DNA from: Geothrix sp.
Lineage (GTDB): Bacteria; Acidobacteriota; Holophagae; Holophagales; Holophagaceae
Length of the DNA: 64,000 bases
Direction of reading: 5' to 3'
Assembly (NCBI RefSeq): GCF_030219325.1
Contig: NZ_CP126625.1
Location: 620,001-684,000 of the forward strand
In this document: piece after piece, positions 43,001 to 51,091 of the stretch
Numbering within the stretch: position 1 is the stretch's first letter
Layout: every line of letters begins with the position of its first letter
Translations under genes and position numbers: made by a program
The notes under the pieces: generated by a model
Seen by the model: only the letters and a program-made list of their open reading frames with translations
Told to the model about the DNA's origin: nothing
Databases searched by the model: none

Positions 43001-43141
43001 GCTCTGGGGCAGGCCGTCCCGGCCGTCGTACCGACGGAAGGCCTGGGACTGGGCCCACAGGGGCAGGCCGAGCAGGATCAGCAGACCCGCCACCAGCCGT
43101 CGAAGGCAGGCCCTCTGGTTCTGGGCGGGGGGCGGGTGCAT
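40046..43141 (-). CDS. Two-component propeller sensor histidine kinase
   Basis: A 1031-residue membrane-bound kinase. A signal/anchor (LVAGLLILLGLPLWAQS) is followed by about 14 propeller repeats (about 35-640, units such as GFVWAGTAEGLARL) forming two periplasmic beta-propellers. A Y_Y_Y domain (about 660-730), a transmembrane helix near 740-760, a coiled coil, a HisKA domain with the phospho-accepting His in MITHDLRSPLTS near 805 and a HATPase_c (about 910-1025, GWGLGLSIC) complete it. Unlike Bacteroides hybrid sensors, it has no receiver or DNA-binding domain, and no response regulator lies next to it. Confidence 0.87.
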   Translation of the reverse strand: MHPPPAQNQRACLRRLVAGLLILLGLPLWAQSQAFRRYDGRDGLPQSQIHVLIEDREGFVWAGTAEGLARLGAFGIQSFGSGQGLRSVNINDLLQDRSGAIWVAAHENGIAEIRGHQVRTISSEQGLTVSTVYCLLEDEQGNLLAGTRQGLFRKQGDRFEKVALPGEWDHLPIFAMVRDPRGGIWLGSLKGNLARWDGNRMRPGVLPAPVASRFRRMSVDAQGRVWALCTEALFRLGGDGRWLREPLPGLPRNPRFRSFQVAPDGEVLLALDTDGLYLHRPGGPGRMLTHLDGLPRNGISSVMRDSRGNLWVGTDGAGLMVEAMPGLLTLDTNLQRGVGLGLGSVLSFHELGPGEMLIGSSSGLHLWEEGKGVIRSWDRSRGLPSNEVWSIAPHPLGGAWVSTIKGVVRWVDGRIEPGPKEVASLNVGSLLAHQGRLWVASLEQGLLELDLHGRFLGRHPVPEEVGDPAIVALLPQPGGVLVATRFGIFAFEQGRYRRFLQDTPVAKVAVTCFFQDPDGTLWVGTDTDGLYGFPKGEAGPWVHYGEAQVRGSISWIARLRGDTLAVGHAMGVSLIQGARGTLLTQNLGLLSNETSESAVKVDRAGRLWIGMVGGLCVLEHAAELPAPIVLRPRILEASMGELSFLLPRSFTLPPNPGTLKVRYDAGNPILPTTPRFEVRIDGVDGIWRAADEVGNTIQIAHLEPGSYAIRVRSTLDGQLWTESDPLDIQVQAAWYQTWLTRGLLVVVILGLGVLVVHGRLRQVRRQAHRLELKVEERTEELALRNRSLERLHHQLKGSLEGRIQLMNMITHDLRSPLTSIILSVDRVGEDPGNAEGVRQGLRVIQHEAHRVERLLRNHLDQSRAQSLTDGLQFRVCHPREILEGLTETLKLKAEAKGLVAESALDAAGDRVWVHADTAALQQVVFNLIENALKFTPSPGSVGIRTRLEPTAWILDVWDTGRGIEPETIACLFQAFQQARDSDAILGWGLGLSICRALVEAHEGRIEVQSEVGKGSTFSVFLPLLTTDPNPA

Positions 43142-43243
43142 GGCGGTCTGTCCCTGAAGTGATCTTCGGGACGGGGGGCCTCCTGGCCAAGTATTGGCCG
43201 GGTGGCACGCTGGACGCTGGCCGGATTTCCGGGCTCCCCCGGT

Positions 43244-44161
43244 TCAGGCGGGGACACCCTCGAGTGCCTTCCGAAGCGCCGTCAGGAAGCGCCCGGGGGC
43301 CTCCTGCTGGGGCACGTGCCCACAGCCCTCCAGTGCCAGGAGCTCGGCATCGGGCAGCGCCGCCAGCATGCGCTGGGCGTAGGCCAGGGGCATCAGCCCA
43401 TCCGAGACGCCCCAGATCAGCCGTACCGGAACCCGGATGGTCTCTAGCTGGGCCTCGGTAAGCGCCCAGTCACCCATGGTGGGGGTGGTGGCCACGAAGC
43501 GGGCGAAGGGCCCGTTGCGGGAGCGGCGCACCAGGTCATCCAGGACATGGTCGGGGATGGCGGGGCTGCTGGCATCCCGCAGGCGGGCCATGGTCTCGCG
43601 GGCCTCCTCGCGGGTGGCTGGCAGCATGCGCACGCTCGGATCGGTGCCCGCCAGGGGCCCGCCGTTGACGGCGACGATCCGCTCCACCCATTCGGGGTGC
43701 CGGGTGGCCAGCACCATCGCCATCCACCCGCCCAGCGAGTTGCCGATGAGGGTGACTGGACGGCCCTGGGCCTGGCTGGCGATCACGGCCTCCAGCCCGC
43801 CCACGATGTCGGAGGCCTGGATCGGTCCTGTCCGGGGTGAGCTCTCGCCGTGGCCCGCGAGGTCCGGGATCACCAGGGTGTAGCGCGCGCCGAGGGCCCG
43901 GGCGGACTGCAGCCAGGTTCCCGCCTGGTGGCCGGCGCCGTGCAGGAACACCAGCACGGGGCCCGCGCCGCCCACGAAGACGGTCTGCGGGCCCGCCGGC
44001 GAGGGGACCACGCGCTTCTCCAGTCCGGCCCGGGCCAGGGCCCGCCGCGTGCCCCAGTCAAAGAGCTCCAGGGGCCGCTTGAGCATCAGCCAGCCGACGA
44101 CGAAAACGGCGATGAGGAACGAGCCCAGTAACAGGGCTCCGACCATCCATCCCATGGACAT
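43244..44161 (-). CDS. Membrane-anchored alpha/beta hydrolase
   Basis: A 305-residue hydrolase. An N-terminal helix (about 4-26, MVGALLLGSFLIAVFVVGW) anchors it. The alpha/beta fold shows the oxyanion motif FLHGAGHQ, the nucleophile in GNSLGGWMAM near 140 and the catalytic His in GCGHVPQQEAPG near 280. The substrate is unknown. It is the last gene of the leftward catabolic block, 8 bp after the ketosynthase-like gene, with GGAGG before the ATG at 44161. Confidence 0.8.
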   Translation of the reverse strand: MSMGWMVGALLLGSFLIAVFVVGWLMLKRPLELFDWGTRRALARAGLEKRVVPSPAGPQTVFVGGAGPVLVFLHGAGHQAGTWLQSARALGARYTLVIPDLAGHGESSPRTGPIQASDIVGGLEAVIASQAQGRPVTLIGNSLGGWMAMVLATRHPEWVERIVAVNGGPLAGTDPSVRMLPATREEARETMARLRDASSPAIPDHVLDDLVRRSRNGPFARFVATTPTMGDWALTEAQLETIRVPVRLIWGVSDGLMPLAYAQRMLAALPDAELLALEGCGHVPQQEAPGRFLTALRKALEGVPA

Positions 44162-44169
44162 GCAACCTC

Positions 44170-45183
44170 CTACTCCGAATACGGGCCCCACTGGATGGTG
44201 GTGGCGGCCCAGACGAACCCGAGCCCCGCGCCGACGAACACGATGCGGGAGCCGTCGTGGATCTTCCCGTCCCTCAGCCCCAGCTCGAGGGAGAGCACCT
44301 GGTCGTTCTGGCCCAGGTGGCCGTACTCGTCGAGGTAGGTGCTCTGGTCCTGCCGGAGGCCCAGCTCCGCCAGCACGGCGTCGTGGGCGCTGCGCTTGAA
44401 GTGGAGGATGGCGAGGTAGTCGAGCTCCTGCTCCGACAGGCCGGACAGCTTCAGCGATTCGCGGATCACGGCGTAGAAGTTGGGCATGGTCACCTCGCCC
44501 AGCTTGGCCTTGAAGGCCGGCTCGTCCGGCACCACGAAATGGGCGCGCTCCAAATCCCCGGCCGCAGGGGGCCAGGCCTTGGACCCCAGGGCGGGCACGA
44601 TGCACATCTCGGAGAGGGAGCCGTCGCCGCGGAAGGCCGAGGCCAGGATGGCGTTGCGGCCGGCGTTCTTCTTCAGCACCAGGGCCGAACCGCCCGAGCC
44701 GATGTCGAGCATGAAGCGGGTCTCGGGCACGGCCGGATCGATGAGGTCGTTGTTGCGGTACCCGGAAACGAGGAGGACTGTCTCCAGCTCGGGGTGCGTG
44801 GTCATGAGGGCCTTGGCCACGTCGAGGGCGGCCATCATGGAGCCGCACATGGCCTCCATGTCGAAGCTCCAGGCGCTTTTCGCGCCGATCTGGTTGGCCA
44901 CGTACAGGCCCGCCAGCCAGCAGGGGTAGTCCTTGTGCTGGGCCCCGCACCAGATCACCAGGTCCACGGCGCCACCTTCGATGCCGGCACTGGCCAGGGC
45001 CTTGTGGGCGGCGGCCAGCCCCATGAAGGCCGTGGTCTCGCCGGGGCCGGCGATGGGCTTGCCCTTCACCCCGAACTTCAGGGCGATGACGTCCTCGGGG
45101 ATGCCCGTGGCCGCGGCCAGGTCTGCGGCCGTCACCCTGCCCGAGGGAATCCAGTTTCCGTGTCCGATGATGCCTACGTGCAT
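44170..45183 (-). CDS. Ketosynthase III / thiolase-fold enzyme (atypical)
   Basis: A 337-residue homologue of 3-oxoacyl-ACP synthase III. The nucleophile should be C113 in FDMEAMCGSMMAAL, and an active-site His is present in AILHFKRSAHD. The usual Asn of the GN-T motif is replaced in DEYGHLGQND. The tail GAGLGFVWAATTIQW is family-like. It sits among CoA-transferases and a Liv importer rather than fatty-acid genes, so a CoA-linked condensation or cleavage is likelier than lipid synthesis. Forty-three bp follow the CoA-transferase gene. Confidence 0.75.
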   Translation of the reverse strand: MHVGIIGHGNWIPSGRVTAADLAAATGIPEDVIALKFGVKGKPIAGPGETTAFMGLAAAHKALASAGIEGGAVDLVIWCGAQHKDYPCWLAGLYVANQIGAKSAWSFDMEAMCGSMMAALDVAKALMTTHPELETVLLVSGYRNNDLIDPAVPETRFMLDIGSGGSALVLKKNAGRNAILASAFRGDGSLSEMCIVPALGSKAWPPAAGDLERAHFVVPDEPAFKAKLGEVTMPNFYAVIRESLKLSGLSEQELDYLAILHFKRSAHDAVLAELGLRQDQSTYLDEYGHLGQNDQVLSLELGLRDGKIHDGSRIVFVGAGLGFVWAATTIQWGPYSE

Positions 45184-45226
45184 GGCTCTAACTCCATTGA
45201 GGGATGTGGTGTCGCGCCCGGCCTGA

Positions 45227-46534
45227 TCACAGGTAGCCGAGCTTCCCGGCCTGCTCGGTGAGCTCGGCGCGGAAGTCCGGGTGGGCGATGCTGATGAGTT
45301 CCCGGGTCCGCTCGCGCACGGTCCGGCCCCGCAGGCGCGCCACGCCGTGCTCCGTGACGACGTGGTCCACGTGGGAGCGGTGCAGGGTCACGGCCGAGCC
45401 CAGGGGCAGCGTGGGGGTGATGGTGGAGACGGTGCCGTTCTTGGCGGTGCTGTAGCAGGCGATGATGCTCTTCCCCAGGCCGTCGAAGCCGGCCACCGCA
45501 CCTTGCGCCGTGTCGGACTGGCCGCCGGTGCCCGAGTACTGGCTGGTGCCGATGGACTCGCTGGCCACCTGCCCCGTGAAGTCCACGGAGATGCAGGTGT
45601 TCACCGAGACCATCCGGGAGTTCTGCGCGACGATGGCGGGATTGTTCACCCAGCTCCCGCGCTGGAACTCCACGGCCACGTTGTCGTCGAGCCAGTCGTA
45701 GAACTTCCTCGAGCCCATGGCGAAGGTCGTGAGGAACTTGCCGGGCTTCAGGGCCTTCCGGGCGTTCGTGATGACGCCCATCTCGTAGAGCTCCATCATG
45801 GAGTCCACGAGCATCTCCGTATGGACGCCCAGATCCTTCTTGCCCTTGAGCGCGAGGGCCGCGGCGTTGGGGATGCCGCCGATGCCCAGCTGGAGCGTCG
45901 AGCCATCCTCCACGAGGTCCGCGATGTAGGCCCCGATCTGGAGGTCGGTCGCATTGGGCACCGGGGCGGGCAGGGAGGGCACCTCCTGGTCGTGCTCGAC
46001 GAAGTAGTCCACCTCGGACACGTGGACCTGGGTGTCGCCGAAGGTCCGCGGCAGGCGCGGGTTCACCTCCAGGACGACGAGGCGGGCGTGGTCCATGATG
46101 TCCTTCTCGTAGGTGATGCCCAGCGAGAGGGAGACGAAGCCGTGCTTGTCCGGCGGCGTGCAGGTACCGAAGAAGATGTCGGGCCGGTGCGCGTGGATGC
46201 GGTCCGTGGCCGCGCGGTGGAGCATGTTGGGCACGTAGGTCACGGTGCCCGTGCCGGCCTTGAGGGCGGCGCGCGAGCCCGGGGCATGGAACCAGGAGGC
46301 CAGCTCGAAGTGGCCCTGCATCTCCTTCTTCATGTAGAAGTCGTATTCCTTGAGGGTCAGCACCGAGAACACGCGGACGTTCTGCACCCGATCTCCCACG
46401 ATGTGGAAGCGCGACATGCAGCCCTGGGGCTCCGAGGCGCACTGGGCGACGATCACGTCATGGTCGCTCTGGATGTGGGAGACGGCCTCGTCGATGGAGA
46501 CCCGCTTGCTGCGGTAGATGTCCTGGGCATTCAT
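45227..46534 (-). CDS. Acetyl-CoA hydrolase/transferase family (4-hydroxybutyrate CoA-transferase type)
   Basis: A 435-residue class I CoA-transferase. Family segments are TLQLGIGGIPNAAALALKGK, the catalytic glutamate E239 in LGVHTEMLVD, and the C-terminal TEHGVARLRGRTVRERT with HPDFR near the end. It should move CoA from acetyl-CoA or a similar donor to a short-chain acid. I use the ATG at 46534 because AGGAG precedes it; the frame from 46576 would add a non-conserved leader. Second CoA-transferase of the block. The next upstream gene ends 38 bp away. Confidence 0.85.
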   Translation of the reverse strand: MNAQDIYRSKRVSIDEAVSHIQSDHDVIVAQCASEPQGCMSRFHIVGDRVQNVRVFSVLTLKEYDFYMKKEMQGHFELASWFHAPGSRAALKAGTGTVTYVPNMLHRAATDRIHAHRPDIFFGTCTPPDKHGFVSLSLGITYEKDIMDHARLVVLEVNPRLPRTFGDTQVHVSEVDYFVEHDQEVPSLPAPVPNATDLQIGAYIADLVEDGSTLQLGIGGIPNAAALALKGKKDLGVHTEMLVDSMMELYEMGVITNARKALKPGKFLTTFAMGSRKFYDWLDDNVAVEFQRGSWVNNPAIVAQNSRMVSVNTCISVDFTGQVASESIGTSQYSGTGGQSDTAQGAVAGFDGLGKSIIACYSTAKNGTVSTITPTLPLGSAVTLHRSHVDHVVTEHGVARLRGRTVRERTRELISIAHPDFRAELTEQAGKLGYL

Positions 46535-46572
46535 GGCAACTCCTGGAAAGGATCCGCGGCTTCCCGGCGCGC

Positions 46573-47370
46573 TCACGCGGCGTGCTTGGCGAGGAATCCG
46601 AGAATGAGGGTGTTGACCTCCGCCGCCCGCTCCACGACGACGACGTGGCCGGCCCCGGGGACCAGGTGGAACTCGGCTCCGGGGATGGCCCGGTGCATGA
46701 TCTCTCCGTACTTTCGGGGCTTGAGGAGGTCGAGCTCCGCCGAGACGATGCAGGTGGGGACCTGGATGCCGGGCAGCTCCGCGGTGACGTTGAAGCGCTG
46801 GAAGCTCTCGATGAGCCGCACGGCGGCGCGCAGATCGAGGGTGGCGTACCGTTCCTCCGCAAGGGGGACCAGGTCGGGGCGCTCCGTCAGGAAGGCCTCC
46901 GAGTAGACGTCCGCGTGGATGAGCCTGAAGAACGCCTTCCCGTCGCCGAGCTGGGCCGCCAGCCGCCAGCGCTCCACCATGGCGGCGCAGAGCGCATCGC
47001 TGTGGGAGACCGAGGCGATGATCACCAGGCTGCGGCAGCGCTCCGGATGCCGGAGGCCCATGAGCAGGTTCAGCTCGCCGCCGTAGGACGTGCCGACCAT
47101 GTGCGCCGGCCCGAGCCTCAGGGCATCCATCAGGGCCGCCAGGTCCTCGGCATGCAGGTCCAGGGAATACTCCCCCTCGGGATGCCCGCTCCGGCCCTGC
47201 CCGCGCATGTCGTAGGCCAGCACCCGGTATCGCCGGGCCAGCTCGGGCAGCTGGAAGCCCCAGGACGCGGCGTTCATGAAGATGCCGTTGTTGAGGATGA
47301 GCAGCTCACCCGTCTCGGGACCGTGGAATTCGTAGTAAAGATCAACGTGGTTCACGTGCAGGTGGGGCAT
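46573..47370 (-). CDS. Alpha/beta hydrolase (enol-lactonase-like)
   Basis: A 265-residue soluble hydrolase. The nucleophile lies in MVGTSYGGELNLLMG near 95 and the catalytic histidine in VPGAGHVVVVE near 245. It looks like the 3-oxoadipate enol-lactonase/thioesterase branch, but the oxyanion region is ILNNGIFMN rather than the usual HG motif. A strong GGAGG precedes the ATG. It lies between livM and the CoA-transferase, so it may hydrolyse an ester or a CoA thioester in the same pathway. Confidence 0.75.
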   Translation of the reverse strand: MPHLHVNHVDLYYEFHGPETGELLILNNGIFMNAASWGFQLPELARRYRVLAYDMRGQGRSGHPEGEYSLDLHAEDLAALMDALRLGPAHMVGTSYGGELNLLMGLRHPERCRSLVIIASVSHSDALCAAMVERWRLAAQLGDGKAFFRLIHADVYSEAFLTERPDLVPLAEERYATLDLRAAVRLIESFQRFNVTAELPGIQVPTCIVSAELDLLKPRKYGEIMHRAIPGAEFHLVPGAGHVVVVERAAEVNTLILGFLAKHAA

Positions 47371-47406
47371 GGTGGATCACCTCCCGGAGACCCGGAATGG
47401 CGGGGC

Positions 47407-48480
47407 TCAGGCGTTCCCGCGGGCCTTGGTTCGGAGCTTCCCGACGATGCCCGTGGGGAAGCGGTAGACGCTCAGGACGAAGAGGATGCCCAGCCACAGC
47501 AGCCAGCGGTCGGGATGGAAGAGATCCCGCAGGAGGGGGATCCCGGAGAGCCCGTTGCTGGTGAGCTTCATGAGGTCCTGGAGGTAGTTCTCCGCGACGA
47601 TGAACAGCGTCGCCCCGATCACGGACCCGTACATGGTGCCCATGCCGCCGATCACCACCATGAGCAGGAGGTTGATCATGATCTCGAAGGACAGCGAGGT
47701 GTCCGGGCCGTTGTAGCGCAGCCAGAGGGCCAGCAGGGCCCCGGCCAGCGCGGCGAACAGGGCCGACAGGACGCTGGAGCAGGTCCGGTAGACCACGGTC
47801 CGGTAGCCGATGGCCTCGGCCCGGAACTCGTTCTCGCGGATGGCCTGGAGCACCCGTCCGAAGGGCGAGTTGACGATCCGAAGCATGACCAGGAACAGCA
47901 CCACGGCGGCGGCGAACACCAGATAGAAGCAGAGCAGCTTGCCATTCAGGGCCACGCCTCGGATCGTGTGCTCCGAGAGGGAGAACGAGGCATTGAGGAG
48001 CTCCGGCACCTTGAAGTTGAGCCCGTCGTCGCCGCCGGTGAATTCCGACAGCTGGGAGGCCAGGGTCTGGAAGGCCGTGGCGACCGCGAGCGTGATCATG
48101 GCGAAGAACATCGCTTTCACCCGCAGGCTGAAGAGGCCGATCACGAGGGAAAGGGCCAGGGCCACCACCAGGGCGGCGCCGGTGCCGATCGCCACGGCCT
48201 TCCAGGTGGCCCCCAGGGTGTTGAGGGCGATCGCCACCCCATAGGCGCCGATGCCGAAGAACATGGTGTGGGCGAAGGAGAAGATGCCGGTGTAGCCCAG
48301 CACCAGGTCGAAGCTGGCCACCAGCACGATGAAGATGCAGATCTTGGCGGCGACGTTGGTGGCCTTGGCTCCGGGGAACAGGAAGGGCGTCAGGAGCAGG
48401 CCGAGGAAGATGGCGATCAGCACCGCGGTCATCACGCGGCTGCGGGGCAGGTCGCCGGAGAGCAGGCGCCAGAGGATCAT
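47407..48480 (-). CDS. livM: Branched-chain-type ABC importer permease LivM
   Basis: A 357-residue inner-membrane permease of the LivM family with about ten helices and the conserved cytoplasmic loop QAIRENEFRAEAIGYR. It also shows LGYTGIFSFAHTMFFGIGAY near 60-80. The ATG at 48480 overlaps the livH stop in ATGA; a longer frame upstream lies inside livH and is not used. Liv-type importers take up Leu/Ile/Val but also amides, urea and aromatic or aliphatic acids, so the name shows family, not substrate. Confidence 0.87.
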   Translation of the reverse strand: MILWRLLSGDLPRSRVMTAVLIAIFLGLLLTPFLFPGAKATNVAAKICIFIVLVASFDLVLGYTGIFSFAHTMFFGIGAYGVAIALNTLGATWKAVAIGTGAALVVALALSLVIGLFSLRVKAMFFAMITLAVATAFQTLASQLSEFTGGDDGLNFKVPELLNASFSLSEHTIRGVALNGKLLCFYLVFAAAVVLFLVMLRIVNSPFGRVLQAIRENEFRAEAIGYRTVVYRTCSSVLSALFAALAGALLALWLRYNGPDTSLSFEIMINLLLMVVIGGMGTMYGSVIGATLFIVAENYLQDLMKLTSNGLSGIPLLRDLFHPDRWLLWLGILFVLSVYRFPTGIVGKLRTKARGNA

Positions 48481-49499
48481 CGCTTCACCACCGGATAGAG
48501 GCCCTGGGGACGCCACAGCAGGATGAGCACCATCAGGAGGATGTTGGAGAACAGCGCCACCTTGGGGGCGAGGAAACCGGTGTAGTTGGCCACCAGGCCC
48601 ACCAGCAGGGCGCCGATGAAGCAGCCGCCGACCGAACCCAGGCCGCCGATGATGATGACGATGAACAGCAGGACGTTGATGGCGCCGCCCATCTCGGGCG
48701 TGATGGTCTGCTGGTACATGCCCCACATCACCCCGCCCAGTCCGGCCAGGGCCGCGCCGGCGATGAACACGCCGAAGAACAGCAGGCCGATGCGGTAGCC
48801 GAGGCTCTCGACCATCTCCCGGTCCTGCACGCCGGCCCGGATCAGCAGGCCCACCTTGGTGCGGCTGAGCACCCAGAGCATGACCACGAACACGATCAGC
48901 CCCACCACGGTGGCGATCAGGCGGTACTTCTCCACGGCCGCGTCGCCGAACAGCAGCGAGCCGCTGATGGCCGCGGGCAGCGGCAGGGGAATGGCCTGGG
49001 CACCCCAGATCACCTTGATCAGCTCGACGCCGACGATCATGCCGCCCATGGTGATCATGATCTGCTTGAGGGGCTGGCCGTAGACCGGGCGGATGATCAC
49101 CCGCTCGAACACGAAGCCGACCGCGCCGACCACCACCATGGCGATCAGCATGGCGGGCACCACCGCCATCAGGTTGCGGAGCAGGGAAGGGCTCTCGACG
49201 AACCCCCCCATCCGGCCGATGACGCTGGTGGCGATGAAGGCGCCCAGGGTGATGAACACGCCGTGGCCGAAGTTGAGGACGTCCATCAGGCCGAAGACCA
49301 GGGTGAGGCCCGAGGCGATGATGAAGATGATCATGCCCATGGCCAGCCCGGCGAACGTGAGGGTGACCCAGGTGGAGAAGGAACCCACCAAGGGCAGCGC
49401 GGCCAGGGCGATGACCGGGAGCAGCAGCAGGGGCAGCAGGTCGGTCTTGACCCTGGGCAGCGCCTCCGGGGCCGGAACCCTTGCAGTGGAGGAAGTCAT
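48477..49499 (-). CDS. livH: Branched-chain-type ABC importer permease LivH
   Basis: A 340-residue membrane permease of the LivH family. It has GLTLVFGLMDVLNFGHGVFI near 65-85, GAVGFVFERVIIRPVYG and the loop near GVQDREMVESLGYR. An ATG at 49499 with AAGGAG upstream gives normal length; the frame to 49529 adds only a leader. It pairs with LivM, and overlapping genes ensure equal synthesis. Confidence 0.88.
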   Translation of the reverse strand: MTSSTARVPAPEALPRVKTDLLPLLLLPVIALAALPLVGSFSTWVTLTFAGLAMGMIIFIIASGLTLVFGLMDVLNFGHGVFITLGAFIATSVIGRMGGFVESPSLLRNLMAVVPAMLIAMVVVGAVGFVFERVIIRPVYGQPLKQIMITMGGMIVGVELIKVIWGAQAIPLPLPAAISGSLLFGDAAVEKYRLIATVVGLIVFVVMLWVLSRTKVGLLIRAGVQDREMVESLGYRIGLLFFGVFIAGAALAGLGGVMWGMYQQTITPEMGGAINVLLFIVIIIGGLGSVGGCFIGALLVGLVANYTGFLAPKVALFSNILLMVLILLWRPQGLYPVVKR

Positions 49500-49512
49500 C
49501 CGCGCTCCTTGA

Positions 49513-50250
49513 TCATTGATGGGCCCCAAGGGACAGCCCCAGCAGATGCTGCTGCAGGGCCTCGTCCCCGGCGAGGTCGGCCATGGCGCCCGAGTGCACG
49601 ATGCGGCCGCCGTCCATCACGGCCACCTGGTCACCGAGCTGGCGCGCGAAATTGAAGTTCTGCTCCACGAGCAGGATGGTGGTGTCGGTCTGCTTGAGCT
49701 CGCGGAAGGCCGCGATCATGTTCTGGATGATGGCCGGGGCCAGGCCCTTGCTGGGCTCATCGACCAGGAGCAGCTTCCGGGGCTCCACGATGGCCCGCGC
49801 CACGGCCAGCATCTGCTTCTGGCCACCGGAGAGCAGCCCCGCCGGGTACTGCCAGAACTTCCGCAGCGCCGGGAACAGCCCGAAGATCCACTCCAGGCGC
49901 CCGGGATCCATGTCCTCGGCGCGCTTGGCGCCGCTGGCGGCCAGCAGCATGTTCTCGCAGACCGTGAGATCGGAGAAGATGCCCATGTTCTCCGGCACGT
50001 AGGCGATGCCGCGGCGGGAGATCTCCGGGGTCGGCCGGGAGGCGATGCTCTCGCCCTGGAAGGTGATGGTGCCTTCGCCCGTGGGCCACAGACCCATGAT
50101 GGTGCGCAAGGTGGTGGTCTTGCCGGCGCCGTTCCGCCCCAGCAGGACCGTCATCTCGCCCTTGGCCACCTGGAGGTCGACGCCATGCAGGATGTGGTAG
50201 GCCCCGATGCGGGTGTGGACCCCTTGCAGGTTCAGCAGTGGTTCACTCAC
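49513..50250 (-). CDS. livF: Branched-chain-type ABC importer ATPase LivF
   Basis: A 245-residue ATPase with Walker A GRNGAGKTTT near 38, signature LLSGGQKQM near 138, Walker B LLLVDEPSKGLAP near 158 and the LivF-type TILLVEQNFNFA with the switch region. It drives the LivHM channel together with LivG. Start codon is GTG at 50250, overlapping the livG stop in GTGA, with GAGGTGG upstream. Confidence 0.88.
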   Translation of the reverse strand: MSEPLLNLQGVHTRIGAYHILHGVDLQVAKGEMTVLLGRNGAGKTTTLRTIMGLWPTGEGTITFQGESIASRPTPEISRRGIAYVPENMGIFSDLTVCENMLLAASGAKRAEDMDPGRLEWIFGLFPALRKFWQYPAGLLSGGQKQMLAVARAIVEPRKLLLVDEPSKGLAPAIIQNMIAAFRELKQTDTTILLVEQNFNFARQLGDQVAVMDGGRIVHSGAMADLAGDEALQQHLLGLSLGAHQ

Positions 50251-51005
50251 TTGGCCACCTCCACGCCCAGGTAGGCTTCCTGCACGATGGGCGAGGCGAT
50301 CACGGCGGCCGGCTCGCCGTCGGCCACCAGGGCGCCGTTGTGCAGGACGATGATGCGGTCACTGAGCTCGCGGACCACGTCCATCTTGTGCTCGACCAGC
50401 AGGATGGTCTTTTCGGTCCGCGTCTTGAGCACGCGGATCAGGTCGAGGATCACGGGCACTTCGTCCACGCTCATGCCCGCGGTGGGCTCATCGAACATGA
50501 ACACGTCCGGCTCCAGGGCCATGAGGATCCCCACCTCCAGCTTCCGCTGGTCCCCGTGGGGCAGGGCGGCGGCGGCCACGTCGCGCTTGGCCTCCAGGGC
50601 CACCGCCTCCAGCACCTCCTCGGCCCGGCTGATCAGCTCGCGGTGGCTGCTCCAGATGCTCCACATGTTGAGGCCCAGCCCGGCGCAGGATTGAACCGCG
50701 AGGCGGATGTTCTCCAGCACGCTCAGGTTGGGGAAGAGGTTGGTCAGCTGGAAGGCACGCCCGATGCCCAGGCGGCTGCGGTGGGGTGCCGTGTGCGCGC
50801 TGATGTCCTCTCCGCGCAGGAACACCCGCCCCGCGCTGGCTTTGAGCTGGCCCGAGATCAGGTTGAAGTAGGTGGTCTTGCCGGCGCCATTGGGGCCGAC
50901 GATGGCCGTCAGCGTGCCCGGCGCGAAGCCGCAGGAGACGGCGTTGACCGCCACATGGCCGCCGAAGCGGATGGTGAGTTCTTGGGTTTCCAGGGCAAAG
51001 GTCAT
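50247..51005 (-). CDS. livG: Branched-chain-type ABC importer ATPase LivG
   Basis: A 252-residue ATPase with Walker A GPNGAGKTT near 36, Walker B VFMFDEPTAGMS near 165 and the terminal VVRELSDRIIVLHNGALVADG typical of LivG. The signature is LPHGDQRKLE, the relaxed form usual in this family. Start at ATG 51005; the frame to 51056 runs into the hairpin region. An 87-bp gap with a strong stem-loop separates it from livK. Confidence 0.87.
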   Translation of the reverse strand: MTFALETQELTIRFGGHVAVNAVSCGFAPGTLTAIVGPNGAGKTTYFNLISGQLKASAGRVFLRGEDISAHTAPHRSRLGIGRAFQLTNLFPNLSVLENIRLAVQSCAGLGLNMWSIWSSHRELISRAEEVLEAVALEAKRDVAAAALPHGDQRKLEVGILMALEPDVFMFDEPTAGMSVDEVPVILDLIRVLKTRTEKTILLVEHKMDVVRELSDRIIVLHNGALVADGEPAAVIASPIVQEAYLGVEVAK

Positions 51006-51044
51006 CGTGGCTCGTTCAGGTGGGAGGGGCTGCGCTGGCAATGT

Positions 51045-51080
51045 CCAGCCGCGCATCCGCAGGCGCGGAGGCGCGGCTGG
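51045..51080 (-). promoter_or_regulatory. Stem-loop between livK and livG
   Basis: CCAGCCGCGC (51045-51054) pairs perfectly with GCGCGGCTGG (51071-51080), a 10-bp stem. It lacks a T-run. Such intercistronic hairpins often protect the transcript of the binding protein and lower expression of the transporter genes after it. Confidence 0.55.
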
Positions 51081-51091
51081 GCCGGGTGGGA

